In this document: one piece after another, positions 40,408-49,775 of the stretch
How the letters are laid out: every line of letters begins with the position of its first letter
Numbering within the stretch: the first letter of the stretch is position 1
IMG/VR virus record: IMGVR_UViG_3300044643_002965
Location: 1-64,000 of that record
Length of the DNA stretch: 64,000 bases
Reading direction: 5' to 3' (one strand)
DNA from: a virus
The notes under the pieces: generated by a model
The model's input: the letters and a program-made list of their open reading frames with translations, nothing else
What the model was told of the DNA's origin: nothing
The model's database searches: none
Position numbers and translations under genes: made by a program

Positions 40408-42695
40408 ATTTTTCTCCTTGGATATTCGTCCTCATCCTCTCCAGTTCGATCAATTATGCGTCCTCCCATTATATCTTTAACTTCTGCATCGACTTGATAT
40501 GGATTTTCATCCTCATCTTGGTCTATCTGTTGATATTCAGGATTATTATTTTTATCATGGTCTATAATAAATGACATTAATTCTTTAATAATATATTGAA
40601 TAGCAGGTTTTGCATTAATTCCATATTCTGATGATACTTTAGTTGAAATATTTTGATCTATCAGAAGCTCTCTAAGGAAAATGCTTAAAGTACTTGGGTT
40701 AATAAACTTTTGTACTTCTTGCTTTTGTTTGATTGGATCTTTTTCTTTTAAAACTCTTTTGTAGTACCTGTCAACAATAAGTTTTTCTAGTCTGTCAATT
40801 ATCTTGTTTAAAGACTCTTGATCGTCAGCAGATAGTCCCCCAGAGAGCTTAAAAGCTACAGCTTTATGATGCTCTGGATCATGTTGATGTGTAAATCCAG
40901 TATCTTTTCTCTTAATAGCTAACTTTCCGCATTGTTCAATTGGAGGCGCTTCTTTACCTTGTCTTTTAGCATCCCATACATGGAATGCATGAAAAATTAC
41001 ATTCTTTAAATTGTCCATGTAAAAAGCGATAGATGTAGAATCTGGCCACATACTTGTAATCCAAATTTTGTCTGATAAATTTATAATCTTTTCATGATCT
41101 GTATCACCATTAATACAAAACTTACTACCAGAATCACATGCTTCTTTTAATAATATAAAATCATCAAATCCAAAAGATTCAACAAGCATGTCTTTTGTAA
41201 TATTAGATGGAAGCATTGATAAAGCATCTGCTGAGTTTACTTTATCATATGCGTTATAACAAATAGATGCTGAAACTCTTAATAATTCTATTTCTGGATT
41301 TTTTACAAATGAATCATACAAATCATTTACATTTAATATTGATTTAACACTAGGTCTTTTTCCTGCTATAATATCAGGCATTTCTTTTTCAACAAAGTTT
41401 GTTAAATCACTTACAAAATTATTTGTATCTTTTTCAATTCTTTCCAACAAATATCTAAAACAAAATGCTGCTTTCAAAATTGCAAGCTTCGCACTTAAAG
41501 AAACTTTTGAACTTAAAATGTTTTTAGCGTTTTCAAGATAGACAAGAATACAACGCTTTAATGTCAATATTAGAGAATTAGATTTGTTGGTTATGGCCGC
41601 TTCAATTTGACCACTTATCGACATACCTGATTCTGGAGCATCGGGCCTATCTGGTTCGCTGGCATGAATTCTGTGCGGCCCGCCAATCTTTTCTCCCCCT
41701 TTGACAACGGATTCTCCGTCACCGCTCACATCAAGGTCTTCTCCTTCGTCACCAGTTGCAGTATTTGGTGTCGATTTTGCACCAACATAATAATTCTTAT
41801 TTCTCATGTTGCCAAGTGTAGACTGCCTGATGCAATTTACTAAAAAATTAAACAAAGTATAAATTAAATCTGATTTGCCAGCATAATGCCTAACAAATTC
41901 TGAAGCAATATATTCAACTCTGTTTTCTTGTGATCCAGCATCTTGAGGTTCAAATGAACTAGCTATTCCCAAAGCATTTTTTTGATCGTCTTTTATTCTT
42001 TGAAGTCCTGCTTCATAATCAGATTGACTTATTTCGTCATTTTTCATCTTGTTGGCAAGATTTTCTGCTTCTTTATTCAGCTCGCCAAATTTCATAGCAT
42101 ATTTTTCTCTTGATTGCTTGTCACGCAAAGCAATGTTTCTATGACCAAGAGACAAGTAAGATTTAAATCCCGTGCCTCCATAATTAATCAATTTGTCAAT
42201 AAATTCTTCATAAGTTCCAGATTTTATTCTTGTTATAAATTCGTGTAATGCAGTATGGGATAACTTTGAGGCACTAAAACTTCGCTCTTCTCTAGATTTG
42301 GCCAAACGAGCAGCACTCATTTTTACATTGGCCCTTTTTGCCTTTTGTGCAATCTCAGGCTTGTATTCTTCGCCTTTGTCTAGACCACCTTTTATTCCAT
42401 AAATGCAAGAACTTGTTGCATCGGTAAAAGCTTCAAAACTAACTTTTTCTAGATTCATGTAAGGTATGAGAAATTTAATAATAAAATTGTCATCTAATCC
42501 AGAAGCCTCGATACTATTCAAAGCTGCTTTTTGTTCATCAGTAATAAATCCATCAATGCTATTGGATTTTTCCAATAACATTTTTGCAAACTTTTTAATA
42601 GATGTATCAACTATAGTTCTGTACTTTTCATAACTGTCAGAACCCAATTGACTTGCTTCACTTACTAAAAGCCACTTAATAAAATTAGAATTCAT
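40404..42695 (-). CDS. Large putative internal virion protein, 763 aa
   Basis: I do not recognise the body, which is long, helical and Lys/Glu-rich. The start MNSNFIKWLLVSEASQLGS fits the internal-protein pattern, with VSE-A as a possible prohead-protease site. A Gly/Asp/Glu/Ser-rich patch lies near residues 310-350. Size and N-terminus would suit a protein packed in the capsid and injected, like T4 Alt, but no ADP-ribosyltransferase motif is seen. ATG follows AGAGGAACC. It overlaps the next gene (ATGA). Confidence 0.55.
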   Translation of the reverse strand: MNSNFIKWLLVSEASQLGSDSYEKYRTIVDTSIKKFAKMLLEKSNSIDGFITDEQKAALNSIEASGLDDNFIIKFLIPYMNLEKVSFEAFTDATSSCIYGIKGGLDKGEEYKPEIAQKAKRANVKMSAARLAKSREERSFSASKLSHTALHEFITRIKSGTYEEFIDKLINYGGTGFKSYLSLGHRNIALRDKQSREKYAMKFGELNKEAENLANKMKNDEISQSDYEAGLQRIKDDQKNALGIASSFEPQDAGSQENRVEYIASEFVRHYAGKSDLIYTLFNFLVNCIRQSTLGNMRNKNYYVGAKSTPNTATGDEGEDLDVSGDGESVVKGGEKIGGPHRIHASEPDRPDAPESGMSISGQIEAAITNKSNSLILTLKRCILVYLENAKNILSSKVSLSAKLAILKAAFCFRYLLERIEKDTNNFVSDLTNFVEKEMPDIIAGKRPSVKSILNVNDLYDSFVKNPEIELLRVSASICYNAYDKVNSADALSMLPSNITKDMLVESFGFDDFILLKEACDSGSKFCINGDTDHEKIINLSDKIWITSMWPDSTSIAFYMDNLKNVIFHAFHVWDAKRQGKEAPPIEQCGKLAIKRKDTGFTHQHDPEHHKAVAFKLSGGLSADDQESLNKIIDRLEKLIVDRYYKRVLKEKDPIKQKQEVQKFINPSTLSIFLRELLIDQNISTKVSSEYGINAKPAIQYIIKELMSFIIDHDKNNNPEYQQIDQDEDENPYQVDAEVKDIMGGRIIDRTGEDEDEYPRRKI

Positions 42696-42703
42696 GGTTC
42701 CTC

Positions 42704-43105
42704 TTACTCTAGATTCATAGTTGGTGTTATAGCTATTTGGCCACCTGCTGCAGGAACAACGAATGGAGCGGAAGCAAATCTTTCAACCAACACAAGATTT
42801 GAACCATCTGTTATATAATAGCCATAAACAGTTGCGGCACCAGTAAAACTAAAAGTTTGTTGTGCATATGATGTAGAAGTTTGCCCAGATACGGTAATTG
42901 GTACCGCCCAGCTTGCTCCAGCAAGAGTTATCGATGCATAACCAGCAGCAGTACATTCAGTTAGCATTCCAACAGTTGTGTTTTCATCAATAGTAGGATC
43001 ATTTTCGTAAAGACGAAGAGTTAGACTGCCATTTGCTGTTCCGCCAATTCCAAGAAGTCTCTTTAAAAGTTGTACTTCGCCAACATCAGGCACTATAAAA
43101 GCCAT
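42704..43105 (-). CDS. Small phage structural protein, 133 aa
   Basis: Matches a recurring phage structural pattern: FIVPDVGEVQLLKRLLG, LTLRLYENDPTIDE, TECTAAGYASITLAGASW, then TVYGYYITDGSNLVLVERFA. These ~130-aa proteins occur in tail/fibre regions of many phages and are probably capsid decoration or fibre-attachment proteins; function unproven. GGAGGC precedes the ATG. Confidence 0.6.
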   Translation of the reverse strand: MAFIVPDVGEVQLLKRLLGIGGTANGSLTLRLYENDPTIDENTTVGMLTECTAAGYASITLAGASWAVPITVSGQTSTSYAQQTFSFTGAATVYGYYITDGSNLVLVERFASAPFVVPAAGGQIAITPTMNLE

Positions 43106-43146
43106 AAAGCCTCCAAATATAATTTATCTATTAATATATAATCAAA

Positions 43147-43821
43147 ATGGTGATAAAAAATAAAGATGGAACTGTATACAAAGTTAAAGGTCCAAATCCT
43201 ATTATGTTAGAACAAGACCTTTGGAATGATTTTGAATTGCACAATATGGAATTTCCTGACGATGTTGTCAATCAAAATATTGCCAAAAAACCTACAAGAA
43301 ATAAGATTAACCTAGGCCAAACAGTTGTTGCAAAACAAGATGAAATTAGGTCTGAAGTTAGCGTAAAAACACCTGCTTTTGTCGAAGAAAAACCACCACA
43401 AAAAAAACAAGAGTTTTCTTTTCAAGAAGCTCAAATAACTCAAGAAATCAAGCCGCCACAGCCAAAAATAGATGAAGAAGAAATAGTAGAAAAACCAAAA
43501 TCTGTAAATAGCAAGCTTTTAAATTACCCGAAAACTGTACTTTGCTGCCTTCCAACTGATGTTCAAGAAAAAAAAGATTTATTATATGGAGAAGTTACTA
43601 CAAAAATAACATATGGAAAGAAATTTACCTTTGAAGCAATTTTAATAGAAGAAACCGATATGCATCTGTTGTTTTGGACACATTTAGAAAAAATAAAAAG
43701 ATTTGCAATATTTTATCCAAAAAACCAAGAAAAAAGATGGTGGCAAGCAGATGCAATAAAATCAGCACCAGAAGGCTTTGTAGTAAAATGCATACCAAGT
43801 ATGCAACATCCTAATTTTTAA
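43147..43821 (+). CDS. Hypothetical protein with disordered centre, 224 aa
   Basis: Unrecognised. Residues 1-60 form a small domain (MVIKNKDGTVYKVKGPNP), 60-125 are Lys/Pro/Glu/Gln-rich and disordered, and 125-224 form a beta-rich, Trp-containing domain (FTFEAILIEETDMHLLFWTHL...). TATAAT (43137-43142) ends four bases before the ATG, so leaderless expression is likely. Convergent overlap of 11 bases with the next gene. Confidence 0.55.
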   Translation: MVIKNKDGTVYKVKGPNPIMLEQDLWNDFELHNMEFPDDVVNQNIAKKPTRNKINLGQTVVAKQDEIRSEVSVKTPAFVEEKPPQKKQEFSFQEAQITQEIKPPQPKIDEEEIVEKPKSVNSKLLNYPKTVLCCLPTDVQEKKDLLYGEVTTKITYGKKFTFEAILIEETDMHLLFWTHLEKIKRFAIFYPKNQEKRWWQADAIKSAPEGFVVKCIPSMQHPNF

Positions 43822-44062
43822 CTTTTGCAATTAATCCAAGCCTTTCAAGCGATTCTTTATGGGCTTCAACAGATTTATTAAATCCAACTTCATAAATTTT
43901 TGCCACCAAACTTACAAATCCTTGTATTTCATTTTCATTACTCATGTTCCCGACAACCTTGTAAAGTATAGGATAATAGACTTTTAAATCGTCTCCTAAT
44001 ATTTTTTCGAGATAACTAAGAACTTGCTGTGAGTTAACAAAATTTATATAATTATATTCCAT
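43811..44062 (-). CDS. Hypothetical helical protein, 83 aa
   Basis: Unrecognised small helical protein (QVLSYLEKILGDDLKVYYP). Preceded by ATAGGTGC, a good ribosome binding site, and nine bases after the stop of the large 44071 gene, so in one unit with it. Confidence 0.55.
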   Translation of the reverse strand: MEYNYINFVNSQQVLSYLEKILGDDLKVYYPILYKVVGNMSNENEIQGFVSLVAKIYEVGFNKSVEAHKESLERLGLIAKVKN

Positions 44063-44070
44063 TATAGCAC

Positions 44071-46965
44071 CTATTTGTTTTGTAATTCAAATCTATTGAG
44101 AGTATCATTTAGTTTTTTGGCTTCTTCTTCAGAAGCCCCAGCAATAGCTCCCTTTATCCTTCCTATTGCTGCAATTAAATCTGTTTTTGCTAATAGCTTT
44201 GGATTAACATTATTTATGCTGTTCATATTTTTGGCTGCGCTTGTATGAGAAGCAATTAGAGCTAGCAGCTTGTTAATTATTTGTTCAAGAATTCCACCCG
44301 AATTATCAATAAAACCATTTTTTACCATTTCATCATATTTTTTCTTTATGGCAATATAGTTGTGTGGATTTGCTTTTAATTCGGTTTTAAAATCTTCAAT
44401 ATACTCAGCAGATGTTTTTAACGGATATTTAGCAGGTCGATATTTATCTATTATTTCATCTTCAGGAGCCATAATCTGGCGGTCATTATCTACATATTCA
44501 TCTTCTATTGTGGATTCAATTTGTTTTATTTTGTTTTTAACTTCATTTGCAAACATGTTTGCATCAATAGTTCCGCCAGAAGACTCTGATCGCATAACCA
44601 AACTCTCAACAAATTCTCTTACTTTATATTCCGCATCAAGAATTTTGTTTATTCTAAAAGAATGATCGTCATAAGAGTCCTTGTTTGCAGAGGACTCAAA
44701 TTCAGATCTATAAAATACAATAGCTAAAGTCATCAACAAAGAAGAAAATTCTCTTCTTAAATCTTTAATTAAAAGCTCTTGTGTATTGCTGTTTTCTGTG
44801 TCATCTAATTCCCTGTCCAAAGAAAGAATAGATGCCGTGTTGGAATCAACACTCTTTATCAAATTGCCTATTCTATATTTGAATCCACATTTGGCCGCTC
44901 CAAGTCTTCTCATTTCTGGATCAATATTGCAGCTATAACTATTTGCGTAAGCTTGCAAGCTGGGAGAACCAACCGATCCCATTTGTCCTAAATTCTTTCT
45001 TCTTCTTCTGCTTCCCCTTACCAAATCTTGCTGCTCAATACTTTGCATCATTTTGCTAACTAAATCAGTAATTATGCTTGGACTTTCTTCTATTCCATCA
45101 AGTCCAAAATTTTCAATTACTCTTTGCATTCCCATTTCAACAAGCTGATCAAGGAAAAATAACAAAACAGATCTTTCTAATGCCAAGCTCATAGTGTCTT
45201 GCTTTTGTTCCTTAAATTTTTTACTTGCGAGCCTCTTGTAGATTATATTCCTGATAAACTGTTTTAAACTCATTCCATTAACAAACTCCTTGCCAAACAT
45301 TTTTGCAACTTTTTTAGCATATGCTTCATTTTGATATTTGTTAACAACTCCTTTTGAATCAATGTCTACATTGTATTTTCCAAGAGCAACTCTTTCAGGA
45401 CTTTCCGCTGCCGGGAATAATCCACCAGCCTTGTAATGCTCCGCTCCCTGTTTTTGCGATGATGGCTCATGCCAAGAATCTATGAATATTGGACGATTTG
45501 TATCGCTATCATAGTCATAGTGACTGCCTCTAAGATAGTTTATGTGGTTGCCAAGCTCTCCGAACATGGCTTTATATTCTGCTTCTTCGTTTTCACTCAA
45601 ACCTTCTCCAGACTCAACCTTTTTAATTAAATCAAGTTCTTTTTGTTTTAATCTACGAAATGTTGTGCCGGGAACAATTATTGGAGCATCATGTTCTTCT
45701 ATTTCTGGCTCTCCAACAGGAACAAGATTTCCATCTGCATTCTTTTTTAGTTTCTGCATTTTTACAAATATTTTTTTGTGCGGTAAAACTAAATCAGGAT
45801 GTATTACTTTTTTTAGATTGCCAGCAGTATCAAACTCGCCCTTTATTGCCGCCCTTTCTCTGCTCGGATCTTCAAAGCTTTCTGGAGATTTGATTTTGCC
45901 AAGCTTTATTAAACTTTCCAATCTTTGCTTTGCAAGCTTCTTGGCATCTGCATCTAATTGTGATCTGCCGCCAGGATAACCCTCTGAATCTAACATGTCT
46001 TTGTAGTCTTTAAGCAATCCACCTTTTGCTTTGATTTGTGCTTTTAAATCTTCAACTCTCTTTTGATCCGATTTTTCATGATTGCTTTTTAATTCGGCTT
46101 TTGCTCTTTTAAACAAATCGTCTTCCAAAAGCTCATAAGTCATTGTATCTTTAAATAAATTGCTCGACTTGTATTCTGCATTCCTTATCATTCTCTTTGA
46201 TTCATCAGGATTATTATCTTGATAAATTAAATCTTCGTCGTTGTAAGGAAGTATTTTGTGACCAAGCAATTTAATGTAGTCACGAATCATTGTCTGAATG
46301 TTCTTTTCTTCCGGCAAAAGAAACCCGTCAGTCTGCCTTCTTGTTTCCGGCTCTCCCTCTGCTGACGATGCCTTCTTTTCTATTTCAACAGGATTATGCA
46401 AATCAAATCCATCGTGCTTGCCTTTTGCTCCTTCTAATTTTTTATACAAATCTTCAACGTGCGGATTGGCATAAACCCTTATAAAATTATCTCTTCCAGT
46501 TCCAACAAAATCAAAAGGAGAACTTGGATTATCATTAAAAGGCATTTCAATCCTGTCAGAATATTGCTTTGCTATATGCCTTGCATTATCCATAGCAATT
46601 CTCTTCTTTGTTTTTTTGTCCAAAGAAGCATACACAGAATCAGTTTCAACACTTTTCATCTCATCTTCAAGCTCTTCCTTATATTTTGGCAAATATACCT
46701 TGTCACGCTCGTCTTGAAGTTTGCTTAAATAGTCCCACAAATAATTGTGATACCTTTGATATAAAGCCTGAGCCCAATATCTTGGAGGAAACTGATTAAG
46801 AAAATTTGCATCATTTCTATCCAAATATATTAAGCCCTTGTAAATGTTGTTAATCTGGGCTTCTGTTAATAAATCTAAGCTTTCTAACAGGACTTCATTC
46901 AAAGGTCTGTCTTTTGTTCTGTTGAACTTGTTGTAAATACTAAGAAGTTTATTGTCCGCTGACAT
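44071..46965 (-). CDS. Very large virion-region protein, 964 aa
   Basis: Unrecognised, highly charged and mostly helical (Lys/Glu/Asp/Gln). Visible parts: a helical N-terminus (NKLLSIYNKFNRT), a central SFxDPSRE region, an Arg-rich patch (GSRRRRKN near 645), and a C-terminal coiled-coil. Size, charge and place beside the neck gene suggest an internal or tail-associated virion protein, such as a component ejected with DNA; no catalytic motif is apparent. GGTGAAAAA precedes the ATG. Confidence 0.5.
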   Translation of the reverse strand: MSADNKLLSIYNKFNRTKDRPLNEVLLESLDLLTEAQINNIYKGLIYLDRNDANFLNQFPPRYWAQALYQRYHNYLWDYLSKLQDERDKVYLPKYKEELEDEMKSVETDSVYASLDKKTKKRIAMDNARHIAKQYSDRIEMPFNDNPSSPFDFVGTGRDNFIRVYANPHVEDLYKKLEGAKGKHDGFDLHNPVEIEKKASSAEGEPETRRQTDGFLLPEEKNIQTMIRDYIKLLGHKILPYNDEDLIYQDNNPDESKRMIRNAEYKSSNLFKDTMTYELLEDDLFKRAKAELKSNHEKSDQKRVEDLKAQIKAKGGLLKDYKDMLDSEGYPGGRSQLDADAKKLAKQRLESLIKLGKIKSPESFEDPSRERAAIKGEFDTAGNLKKVIHPDLVLPHKKIFVKMQKLKKNADGNLVPVGEPEIEEHDAPIIVPGTTFRRLKQKELDLIKKVESGEGLSENEEAEYKAMFGELGNHINYLRGSHYDYDSDTNRPIFIDSWHEPSSQKQGAEHYKAGGLFPAAESPERVALGKYNVDIDSKGVVNKYQNEAYAKKVAKMFGKEFVNGMSLKQFIRNIIYKRLASKKFKEQKQDTMSLALERSVLLFFLDQLVEMGMQRVIENFGLDGIEESPSIITDLVSKMMQSIEQQDLVRGSRRRRKNLGQMGSVGSPSLQAYANSYSCNIDPEMRRLGAAKCGFKYRIGNLIKSVDSNTASILSLDRELDDTENSNTQELLIKDLRREFSSLLMTLAIVFYRSEFESSANKDSYDDHSFRINKILDAEYKVREFVESLVMRSESSGGTIDANMFANEVKNKIKQIESTIEDEYVDNDRQIMAPEDEIIDKYRPAKYPLKTSAEYIEDFKTELKANPHNYIAIKKKYDEMVKNGFIDNSGGILEQIINKLLALIASHTSAAKNMNSINNVNPKLLAKTDLIAAIGRIKGAIAGASEEEAKKLNDTLNRFELQNK

Positions 46966-46977
46966 TTTTTCACCAAT

Positions 46978-46985
46978 TATAAATA
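46978..46985 (+). promoter_or_regulatory. Late promoter octamer TATAAATA
   Basis: Exact T4 late core TATAAATA, 24 bases before the ATG of the gp13-like gene at 47010, on the plus strand. Confidence 0.6.
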
Positions 46986-47009
46986 AAAAGTTCTATACAT
47001 ATATGTATT

Positions 47010-47894
47010 ATGAGTACCAATTCTTCAAATTTTATTTATCTTCAAAAACCTTCTGCAAACCAATGTTGCAATTTGGCGGGAGGCAGTAACCTTGGAGTCT
47101 CAGATCCCTTGGATATTTCCAAGCTGGGAGCCAGACCAAATAGAGGGAAGATTAGAGGGCAACTCAAGGACTACATCCTTTTGATGCTTGGTGCCCCTGT
47201 TATTAATATAGAACTTGACGAACAACAATTAGATGCAGCAGTAGATATATCACTTCAGATTATAGAAGAATGGGCTCCAAGAGAATATTTTCAATACTAT
47301 GTGTTTAATACAATACCAGGACAATCAATTTATACAATGCCTCCTGATATTGGATATATTAGAAATGTTTATTATAAAGAAACAGGAACATTCTCATTTC
47401 AATCTAGTGATTTAGGTGGTGCAATACCAACAGAATACTTTTATCCCGGCGGGGCATATGCATCTATTCAAGGCGGTTTAATTGATCCTGTGCAACCAAT
47501 ATGGGGAAGAGCTGGTGAGTGGCAATTATATAAAGGATATGAACAAACTTATTCACGCATGGCTAGTAATATAGGCGGGTGGGAGTTTTATGGAGGATAC
47601 CAAAATGTAAAAATTTATCCTATACCTTATAGAGCACATAGAGTAGTTGTACACTATTTGCAAAAGAATTATGATTGGGGAAGAGTTCAACAAGTTATGC
47701 AAGATGGAGCATTGGCGCATGCCAAAATAATGCTTGGTAGAATTAGAAGTAAAATTAAAAATCCTCCGGGTCCTAATGGAGGGGTTCAGCTTGACGGAGA
47801 TACTCTTTTACAAGAAGGAAGAGAAGATAGAGCCAAATGGCTAGAAGATTTAGTTAACAGATTTGGTGATGTTTTCGGTCCAAGTCTCGATTAA
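47010..47894 (+). CDS. 13: Neck/head-completion protein, gp13-like
   Basis: 294 aa. LKDYILLMLGAPVINIELDEQQLDAAVDISLQIIEEW is close to the 'LK..l...LG.PviniE..d.Q..daI..Al' N-terminus of T4-like gp13 proteins, which close the filled head. Then come YTMPPDIGYIRNVYY and a Tyr/Gly-rich middle, ending with a helix. It has a late promoter upstream and is followed, after 84 bases, by a homing endonuclease gene. Confidence 0.55.
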   Translation: MSTNSSNFIYLQKPSANQCCNLAGGSNLGVSDPLDISKLGARPNRGKIRGQLKDYILLMLGAPVINIELDEQQLDAAVDISLQIIEEWAPREYFQYYVFNTIPGQSIYTMPPDIGYIRNVYYKETGTFSFQSSDLGGAIPTEYFYPGGAYASIQGGLIDPVQPIWGRAGEWQLYKGYEQTYSRMASNIGGWEFYGGYQNVKIYPIPYRAHRVVVHYLQKNYDWGRVQQVMQDGALAHAKIMLGRIRSKIKNPPGPNGGVQLDGDTLLQEGREDRAKWLEDLVNRFGDVFGPSLD

Positions 47895-47978
47895 AAATTT
47901 TTAATTTTTCCATTTATCCTTGAAAAAAATAAACAAAATGTTAAAATAATTTTTATTTATTTTGTGAGGCCATAACAA

Positions 47979-49736
47979 ATGTTAATTAGTGAAAGACTTT
48001 CAATTCCTTTTGAGAAAATTCCCATTTCCCACAAAGTCTGGTGGAAATGTGATTATTGTGGAAAAGAATTTGAAAGAGAAATAAAAGTAATTAATCGTGC
48101 CTGCAAAAACAGCCCAACACATAGTTGTGGTTCTAAAGAATGTAAAGCAAAGAAAAAAGAAGATGGTTGCATGTCAAAATATGGTGTTAGCCATGTTTCA
48201 CAAATACCAGATGTCATTGCTAAAAAAATAGTAAAAATAAAAGAAAAGATGCCACAAACTTTGGAAAAAATGAAAAAAACAAATCTGGAAAGATATGGAA
48301 GCGAATTTGCATCTCAAGCAGATTCTGTTCAACAAAAAATGAAAGAAACATGTATTGAAAAATATGGAACAGAATGCTCATTGCAAAATGAAGAAGTCAA
48401 AGAAAAAACTAAAAAAACCAATTTAGAGAAACATGGCGTTGAATTTGCCATGCAATCAGAATTAGTACAAGAAAAAAGGAAACAAACAAATCTGGAAAGA
48501 TTTGGTTGTGAACATGCTTCTCAATCAGAAGAAGTTAAGCAAAAAATAATTGAATCAAATTTAGAAAATCATGGTGTTCCATATTCTGGTATGAGAGAAG
48601 ATGTGAAACAAAAAATTGTACAAACAAATATTGAAAAATATGGCGTTACTAATCCGTTGCAAAATGAAGAAATTAATAATAAAAGAAAACAAACAAATTT
48701 AGAAAGATATGGGTACGAGTGTCCATTTGCAAATCAAAATGTTATTGAAAAAATAGAAAAAACAAATATTGAAAGATATGGATATCCTAGAGCAAGCCAA
48801 AACCAACAAACAATTAGCAAAATGATTAAAACTAATATTCAAAAGTATGGCGTTCCAGCAGCTTGCATGCTTGAAGAAAATAAAAATTATGGCAAAACTC
48901 AAGCCGAAATAGAAAATTGGGTTAATTCATTTGGATTTAATTTTCATGTTGATCATGAAATTCTCAATGGAAAAGAACTTGATTTATATGATGAAAATAA
49001 AAAAATTGCTTTTGAATACTGCGGTTTATATTGGCATAATGAAATATCCCCAGAACCAAGATTAAGAAGATATCATCATGATAAATATAAAATTTGCAAA
49101 AATAAAGGGATTAGACTTATTACAATTTTTGAAGATGAGTGGATAAACAGAAACACACAATGCAGAAATTTTATTAAGTCAATTTTGAATAAAAATGACT
49201 TAAAGATATTTGCTAGAAATTGCGAAATTAAAGAAATTACTAAAGTTGATTTTAAATATTTTTGTGATGAATATCACATACAAGGATCTAATAATTTGTC
49301 CATAATTTCTTATGGTTTATTTTATGATAATAAACTTATAGGAGGAATGTCTTTTGGAAATCATCACAGAAATGTAGATGAGTTAATTTTAGATCGTTTA
49401 TGTTTTAAAGATAATATTTCAATAATAGGAGGATCATCTAGACTTTTCAAACGATGTTGTATATGGGCAAAATCTCAAGGCTTTGCTCAAGTAAGCTCAT
49501 GGAGTGATAATAGATGGAGCAGCGGTGGCGTGTATGAAAAACTCGGGTTTAGATTATTAAGAGAAAGCGGACCAGATTATTCCTATGTAGATTTAAATAA
49601 AAAAAATATTAGACTAAGTAAGCAATCGCAAAAAAAACAAGAACCTGATGCCAATACAGAAAGAGAAATCTGTTTGGAAAAAGGATTTGCAAGAATATGG
49701 GATTGTGGCAAAAAGAAATGGATATTTAATTTGTAA
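47979..49736 (+). CDS. Free-standing homing endonuclease with DUF723-like repeats
   Basis: 585 aa. Residues ~14-60 hold a zinc finger (CDYCGKEF ... CGSKEC). Then follow ten copies of a ~28-residue 'KYGVxxxxQ....V..K....TNLE' unit (DUF723-like helical repeats, DNA contact), then a nuclease core of the Vsr/EDxHD type: GKELDLYDENKKIAFEYCGLYWHNE and IRLITIFEDEW. The C-terminus contains a second domain with WSDNRWSSGGVYEKLGF (as in acyltransferase-like accessory parts of such enzymes). It is inserted in the virion gene region with GTGAGG before its ATG. Confidence 0.82.
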   Translation: MLISERLSIPFEKIPISHKVWWKCDYCGKEFEREIKVINRACKNSPTHSCGSKECKAKKKEDGCMSKYGVSHVSQIPDVIAKKIVKIKEKMPQTLEKMKKTNLERYGSEFASQADSVQQKMKETCIEKYGTECSLQNEEVKEKTKKTNLEKHGVEFAMQSELVQEKRKQTNLERFGCEHASQSEEVKQKIIESNLENHGVPYSGMREDVKQKIVQTNIEKYGVTNPLQNEEINNKRKQTNLERYGYECPFANQNVIEKIEKTNIERYGYPRASQNQQTISKMIKTNIQKYGVPAACMLEENKNYGKTQAEIENWVNSFGFNFHVDHEILNGKELDLYDENKKIAFEYCGLYWHNEISPEPRLRRYHHDKYKICKNKGIRLITIFEDEWINRNTQCRNFIKSILNKNDLKIFARNCEIKEITKVDFKYFCDEYHIQGSNNLSIISYGLFYDNKLIGGMSFGNHHRNVDELILDRLCFKDNISIIGGSSRLFKRCCIWAKSQGFAQVSSWSDNRWSSGGVYEKLGFRLLRESGPDYSYVDLNKKNIRLSKQSQKKQEPDANTEREICLEKGFARIWDCGKKKWIFNL

Positions 49737-49775
49737 ATACCTGAGTAGCCACATAAAAAGAAAGAAGACTAATTC

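Noticed and set aside
40404-42695. Alt-like ADP-ribosyltransferase
   Set aside because: Size and N-terminal tag would fit, but no R-S-E triad pattern could be recognised.
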